Notes under the pieces: generated by a model | Database searches by the model: none | Told to the model about the DNA's origin: nothing | Seen by the model: the letters and a program-made list of their open reading frames with translations, nothing else | Shown: positions 61,063 through 64,000 of the stretch, in pieces | Position numbering within the stretch: position 1 is the stretch's first letter | Layout of the letters: the number at the start of each line of letters is the position of its first letter | NCBI RefSeq assembly: GCF_002262875.1 | Contig: NZ_NKYE01000002.1 | Span: 186,001-250,000, forward strand | Origin: Amycolatopsis antarctica | GTDB taxonomy: Bacteria > Actinomycetota > Actinomycetes > Mycobacteriales > Pseudonocardiaceae | Direction of reading: 5' to 3' | Length of the DNA stretch: 64,000 nucleotides | Program-made: the position numbers and the translations under genes

Positions 61063-63624
61063 ATGGCGAGCGGTTCGACGACCAAGGGACGCGGTCCGGC
61101 ACGAGGCCGGACCGGCAGCAGTCCGGCCCGGAACACCCGCGGTTCCGCGCGGCCACGGTCCACGCCCGCGAAATCCGCCACCCGCAAGGCGCCCGCCCGG
61201 CGTCCCGCCCGCAGGAGCGGGGGTTTCGGCCGGGCCGTGCGCGGCGGCTGGACCCTGATCGCGCGCGGCGCGGGCGGTCTGGCCCGCACGGTCGGACGGA
61301 GCCGCGACCTCGAGGCCGAGCACCGTCGCGACGGGCTGGCCCTCGGCCTGATCGCCGTCGCGCTGGTGGCGGGCTTCGGCGTCTGGTGGCGCTCGGCCGG
61401 GCCGATCGGCGACGGGCTCGCCGTCGGTATCCGCAGCGTGGTCGGCGCCGGTTCGGTGGTGCTCCCGCTGGCGCTGTTCGTCGCCGCGATCGCGCTGATG
61501 CGCTCCGAACCGCAGCCGGAGACCCGGCCCCGGATGGTCATCGGCACCCTGCTGGTCTCGCTGTCCCTGCTCGGCCTGCTGCACCTGTTCAACGGCAGGC
61601 CGGAAGGGCACGAGGAACAGATGTTCGCCGGTGGCTGGGTCGGCTGGTTCTCCGGCGGCCTGCTGGCCAAGGGGGTCACCACCTGGGTGGCGATTCCCTT
61701 ACTGGTACTGGTGCTCTGCTTCGGGCTGCTGGTGTTCACCGGCACCCCGGTACGCCAGATCCCGCAGCGCCTGCGCGATTGGGGCCTCGACCCGGAGGAA
61801 CGGGAGGAGGCCGAGGCCGAGCGCAGGGCGTCGGCTGAGGGGCGAGGCGCCGGCCCCGGGGAGCCGGACGGCGCCGACGCCGAGACCGCCGCAATGCGCC
61901 TGCGCAAGCCCTCCCGACGTCGGCAGGCCCGGGGAGCCGCCGAGGACGGCGATCTGGCCGGCGAGCTGGTGGGAGCGAGCGCGGCTGCCGAAGCCGCCGC
62001 CGAGCCGCCTCCCGCGAAGCCGGCGAAGCCCCGGGTGGCACCACCGGCCGAGGTGCCGGAGCGCAAGCCCCGCAAGGCCGAGCAGACCACGCTGGACGTC
62101 ACCCCTCGCCGGGTCGAGGGCGACTACGCGCTGCCGTCGCCGGAGCTGCTCTCGCTCGGCGACGCGCCGAAGACGCGCAGCAAGGCCAACGACGCCATGA
62201 TCGAGGCGATCACCGGCGTGCTGGAGCAGTTCAACGTCGACGCGCAGGTCACCGGTTTCACCCGGGGCCCGACGGTGACCCGGTACGAGGTGGAGCTCGG
62301 CCCTGGCGTGAAGGTCGAGAAGATCACCGCGCTGACCAAGAACATCGCCTACGCCGTGGCCACCGACAACGTCCGGCTGCTGGCACCGATTCCGGGCAAG
62401 TCCGCCGTCGGCATCGAGGTGCCGAACTCGGACCGCGAGATGGTGCGCCTCGGCGACGTGCTCCGTTCCGCCAAGGCGGTCAAGGACGAGCACCCGATGG
62501 TCATCGGGCTGGGCAAGGACATCGAGGGCCACTTCGTCACGGCGAACCTAACGAAGATGCCGCACCTGCTGGTCGCGGGTTCCACCGGTTCCGGTAAGTC
62601 CAGCTTCGTCAACTCGATGCTCGTCTCGCTGCTGGCCAGGGCCACGCCGGAGGAGTGCCGGATGATCCTGATCGACCCGAAGATGGTCGAGCTGACGCCG
62701 TACGAGGGCATCCCGCACCTGATCACGCCCATCATCACCCAGCCGAAGAAGGCGGCCGCCGCGCTGGCCTGGCTGGTGGAGGAGATGGAGCAGCGCTACC
62801 AGGACATGCAGGCCAACCGGGTCCGGCACATCGACGACTTTAACAAGAAGGTGAAGTCCGGGGAGATCACCGCCCCGCCGGGCAGCGAACGCGAGTACCG
62901 GCCCTACCCGTACATCATGGCGATCGTCGACGAGCTGGCCGACCTGATGATGACCGCTCCCCGCGACGTCGAGGACGCGATCGTCCGGATCACCCAGAAG
63001 GCCCGTGCCGCCGGGATCCACCTGGTGCTGGCCACGCAGCGGCCCTCGGTGGACGTCGTCACCGGCCTGATCAAGACGAACGTGCCCTCGCGGCTGGCGT
63101 TCGCCACCTCCTCGCTCACCGACTCGCGGGTCATCCTCGACCAGCCGGGCGCGGAGAAGCTCATCGGTATGGGCGACGCGCTCTACCTGCCGATGGGTGC
63201 GGGAAAGCCGGTCCGCATCCAGGGCGCCTTCGTCGGCGACGACGAGATCTCCGCGATCGTCGAGTTCACCAAGAACCAGGCGCAGCCGGAGTACCAGGAC
63301 GGTGTCACCGCACAGAAGTCCGGCGAGGCCAAGGACATCGACCCGGACATCGGCGACGACATGGACGTCCTGCTGCAGGCGGCCGAGCTGATCGTCACCT
63401 CGCAGTTCGGGTCCACCTCGATGCTGCAGCGCAAGCTGCGGGTCGGCTTCGCGAAGGCGGGCAGGCTGATGGACCTGCTGGAGTCACGCGGGATCGTCGG
63501 CCCTTCGGAGGGGTCGAAGGCCCGCGACGTCCTGATCAAACCCGAGGAACTCGAGGGCGTGCTGTTCATGATCCGTGGTGGCGGATCCGGCGCACCCGAC
63601 CCGTCCGGGGAGGACGAAGCCTGA
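61063..63624 (+). CDS. ftsK: DNA translocase FtsK
   Basis: FtsK/SpoIIIE pumps chromosomal DNA through the closing septum. The 853-residue protein has a basic N terminus, four membrane segments (about residues 90-230), a variable Ala/Glu/Arg linker, then the alpha domain and the motor: Walker [10 protein letters not shown] (about residue 505), Walker [31 protein letters not shown], and the DNA-orienting gamma domain after residue 780. It follows the conserved dapA-rnj-ftsK order with three inserted genes. Confidence 0.97.
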   Translation: MASGSTTKGRGPARGRTGSSPARNTRGSARPRSTPAKSATRKAPARRPARRSGGFGRAVRGGWTLIARGAGGLARTVGRSRDLEAEHRRDGLALGLIAVALVAGFGVWWRSAGPIGDGLAVGIRSVVGAGSVVLPLALFVAAIALMRSEPQPETRPRMVIGTLLVSLSLLGLLHLFNGRPEGHEEQMFAGGWVGWFSGGLLAKGVTTWVAIPLLVLVLCFGLLVFTGTPVRQIPQRLRDWGLDPEEREEAEAERRASAEGRGAGPGEPDGADAETAAMRLRKPSRRRQARGAAEDGDLAGELVGASAAAEAAAEPPPAKPAKPRVAPPAEVPERKPRKAEQTTLDVTPRRVEGDYALPSPELLSLGDAPKTRSKANDAMIEAITGVLEQFNVDAQVTGFTRGPTVTRYEVELGPGVKVEKITALTKNIAYAVATDNVRLLAPIPGKSAVGIEVPNSDREMVRLGDVLRSAKAVKDEHPMVIGLGKDIEGHFVTANLTKMPHLLVAGSTGSGKSSFVNSMLVSLLARATPEECRMILIDPKMVELTPYEGIPHLITPIITQPKKAAAALAWLVEEMEQRYQDMQANRVRHIDDFNKKVKSGEITAPPGSEREYRPYPYIMAIVDELADLMMTAPRDVEDAIVRITQKARAAGIHLVLATQRPSVDVVTGLIKTNVPSRLAFATSSLTDSRVILDQPGAEKLIGMGDALYLPMGAGKPVRIQGAFVGDDEISAIVEFTKNQAQPEYQDGVTAQKSGEAKDIDPDIGDDMDVLLQAAELIVTSQFGSTSMLQRKLRVGFAKAGRLMDLLESRGIVGPSEGSKARDVLIKPEELEGVLFMIRGGGSGAPDPSGEDEA

Positions 63625-63637
63625 GTCCACTGTGGAC
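63625..63637. repeat. GTCCANNNTGGAC palindrome after ftsK
   Basis: GTCCACTGTGGAC lies right after the ftsK stop. It is one of eight exact matches to this pattern in the window (see findings). Function unknown. Confidence 0.5.
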
Positions 63638-63653
63638 GAGCAGCGCGCGAGGA

Positions 63654-63681
63654 CGGGCCGCTCCCTCCAGGAAGCGGCCCG
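63654..63681. terminator. Hairpin between ftsK and phospholipase gene
   Basis: CGGGCCGCT (63654-63662) and AGCGGCCCG (63673-63681) form a perfect 9-bp stem. It lies between two convergent genes and can end both transcripts. Confidence 0.6.
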
Positions 63682-63697
63682 CCGCGTGGGTGCGGGA

Positions 63698-64000
63698 TCA
63701 GCTCGCGCCGAAGTTGCGCACCGCCTGGTAGTAGGTCCAGGCCGCCCCGTTGCAGACCGTGTTGCCGTTGCACATGGTCTTCATGTCGGCGTGGAAGTTG
63801 TCGTCGATCCGGAGCCGGTTGGCGTCGGTGAACCGGCTCTGCTTCTTGTAGTTGCGGTACCCGAAGTCGTGCCGGTGGCAGGCGCCGGTGAAGTCGAAAC
63901 CCAGTGGCTGGTCGGGGGACCAGGAACACGCGTCCGAGGACCAGTCGAGCTGCCCGGCGTTCGGCTGTTCCGCCCTGATCGAGGAGAACTGCGACAACGA
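63698..64000 (-). CDS. Secreted prokaryotic phospholipase A2 (5' part outside window)
   Basis: The visible 100 residues are the C-terminal catalytic domain of the prokaryotic PLA2 family. LDWSSDACSWSPDQPLGFDF leads into the catalytic His-Asp pair CHRHDFGYRNYKKQ, and two further cysteines (CNGNTVCNG) would form the family's second disulfide. Such enzymes hydrolyse the sn-2 ester of phospholipids and are secreted. The frame is open at the right edge, where a signal peptide is expected; the ATG at 63997 is probably internal. Confidence 0.9.
   Translation of the reverse strand, partial: SLSQFSSIRAEQPNAGQLDWSSDACSWSPDQPLGFDFTGACHRHDFGYRNYKKQSRFTDANRLRIDDNFHADMKTMCNGNTVCNGAAWTYYQAVRNFGAS

Overview
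The window is a piece of a high-GC actinobacterial chromosome. The gene order rimP-nusA-ylxR-infB-ylxP-rbfA-nrnA-MATE-truB-ribF-rpsO-pnp-M16 peptidase-dapB-thyX-dapA-rnj-ftsK is the one kept in mycobacteria and related Actinobacteria. The large three-module NRPS, the DrrA-type exporter, the frequent GTG starts and the very high GC point to a member of Pseudonocardiales such as a Saccharopolyspora or Amycolatopsis relative. This assignment is inference from gene content; no 16S gene is present. I saw no tRNA or rRNA gene, insertion sequence, prophage or CRISPR array.

Region 1 (1-11.3 kb, leftward) is the edge of a biosynthetic gene cluster. It holds a 3455-residue NRPS (C-A-T, C-A-T, C-A-T-TE), an MbtH-like protein, and an ABC exporter ATPase that runs off the left edge. 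The first C domain resembles the acylating starter C domain of EntF. All three A domains have almost the same binding-pocket code, rich in acidic residues, so the enzyme probably joins three copies of one basic amino acid, or very similar ones, behind an acyl or aryl cap. The rest of the cluster must lie to the left.

Region 2 (11.3-25.3 kb) is accessory. In order it has a baeRF (Rv2629-like) protein, a STAS anti-sigma antagonist, a small membrane protein, an APH(6)-like kinase behind a LuxR-type two-component pair, and a Tat-exported alpha/beta hydrolase translationally coupled to a GPP34 (GOLPH3-like) protein. It continues with a TetR regulator, a PH-domain/PH-domain/class V aminotransferase operon, a single-pass membrane protein and a DUF4439 Tat lipoprotein.

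Region 3 (25.3-46.8 kb, nearly all rightward) is the translation and RNA-processing block: rimP, nusA, ylxR, infB, ylxP, rbfA, nrnA, truB, ribF, rpsO, pnp, the M16 peptidase and dapB. A lipoprotein esterase, an opposing TRM11-like methyltransferase, MATE and MFS exporters, an HTH protein and a 2H phosphoesterase are interspersed. The block carries two unusual repeat tracts, a 53-bp tandem array between nusA and ylxR and a 16-bp C/A-rich array in the pnp leader, plus several long GC-rich terminator hairpins.

Region 4 (46.8-64 kb) mixes small accessory genes (VTT-like membrane protein, GNAT, YcaQ-like glycosylase, a DUF4097/ribbon-helix-helix pair, an ACT protein, an NRAMP transporter, a kinase with a Septum_form-like sensor domain) with core genes thyX, dapA, rnj and ftsK. 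It closes with a DUF305 lipoprotein, an EamA exporter, a PlsC-type acyltransferase and the 3' part of a secreted phospholipase A2 at the right edge. At least ten genes have a TANNNT -10 hexamer ending 6-8 nt before the start codon and little or no Shine-Dalgarno sequence, which suggests widespread leaderless transcripts.
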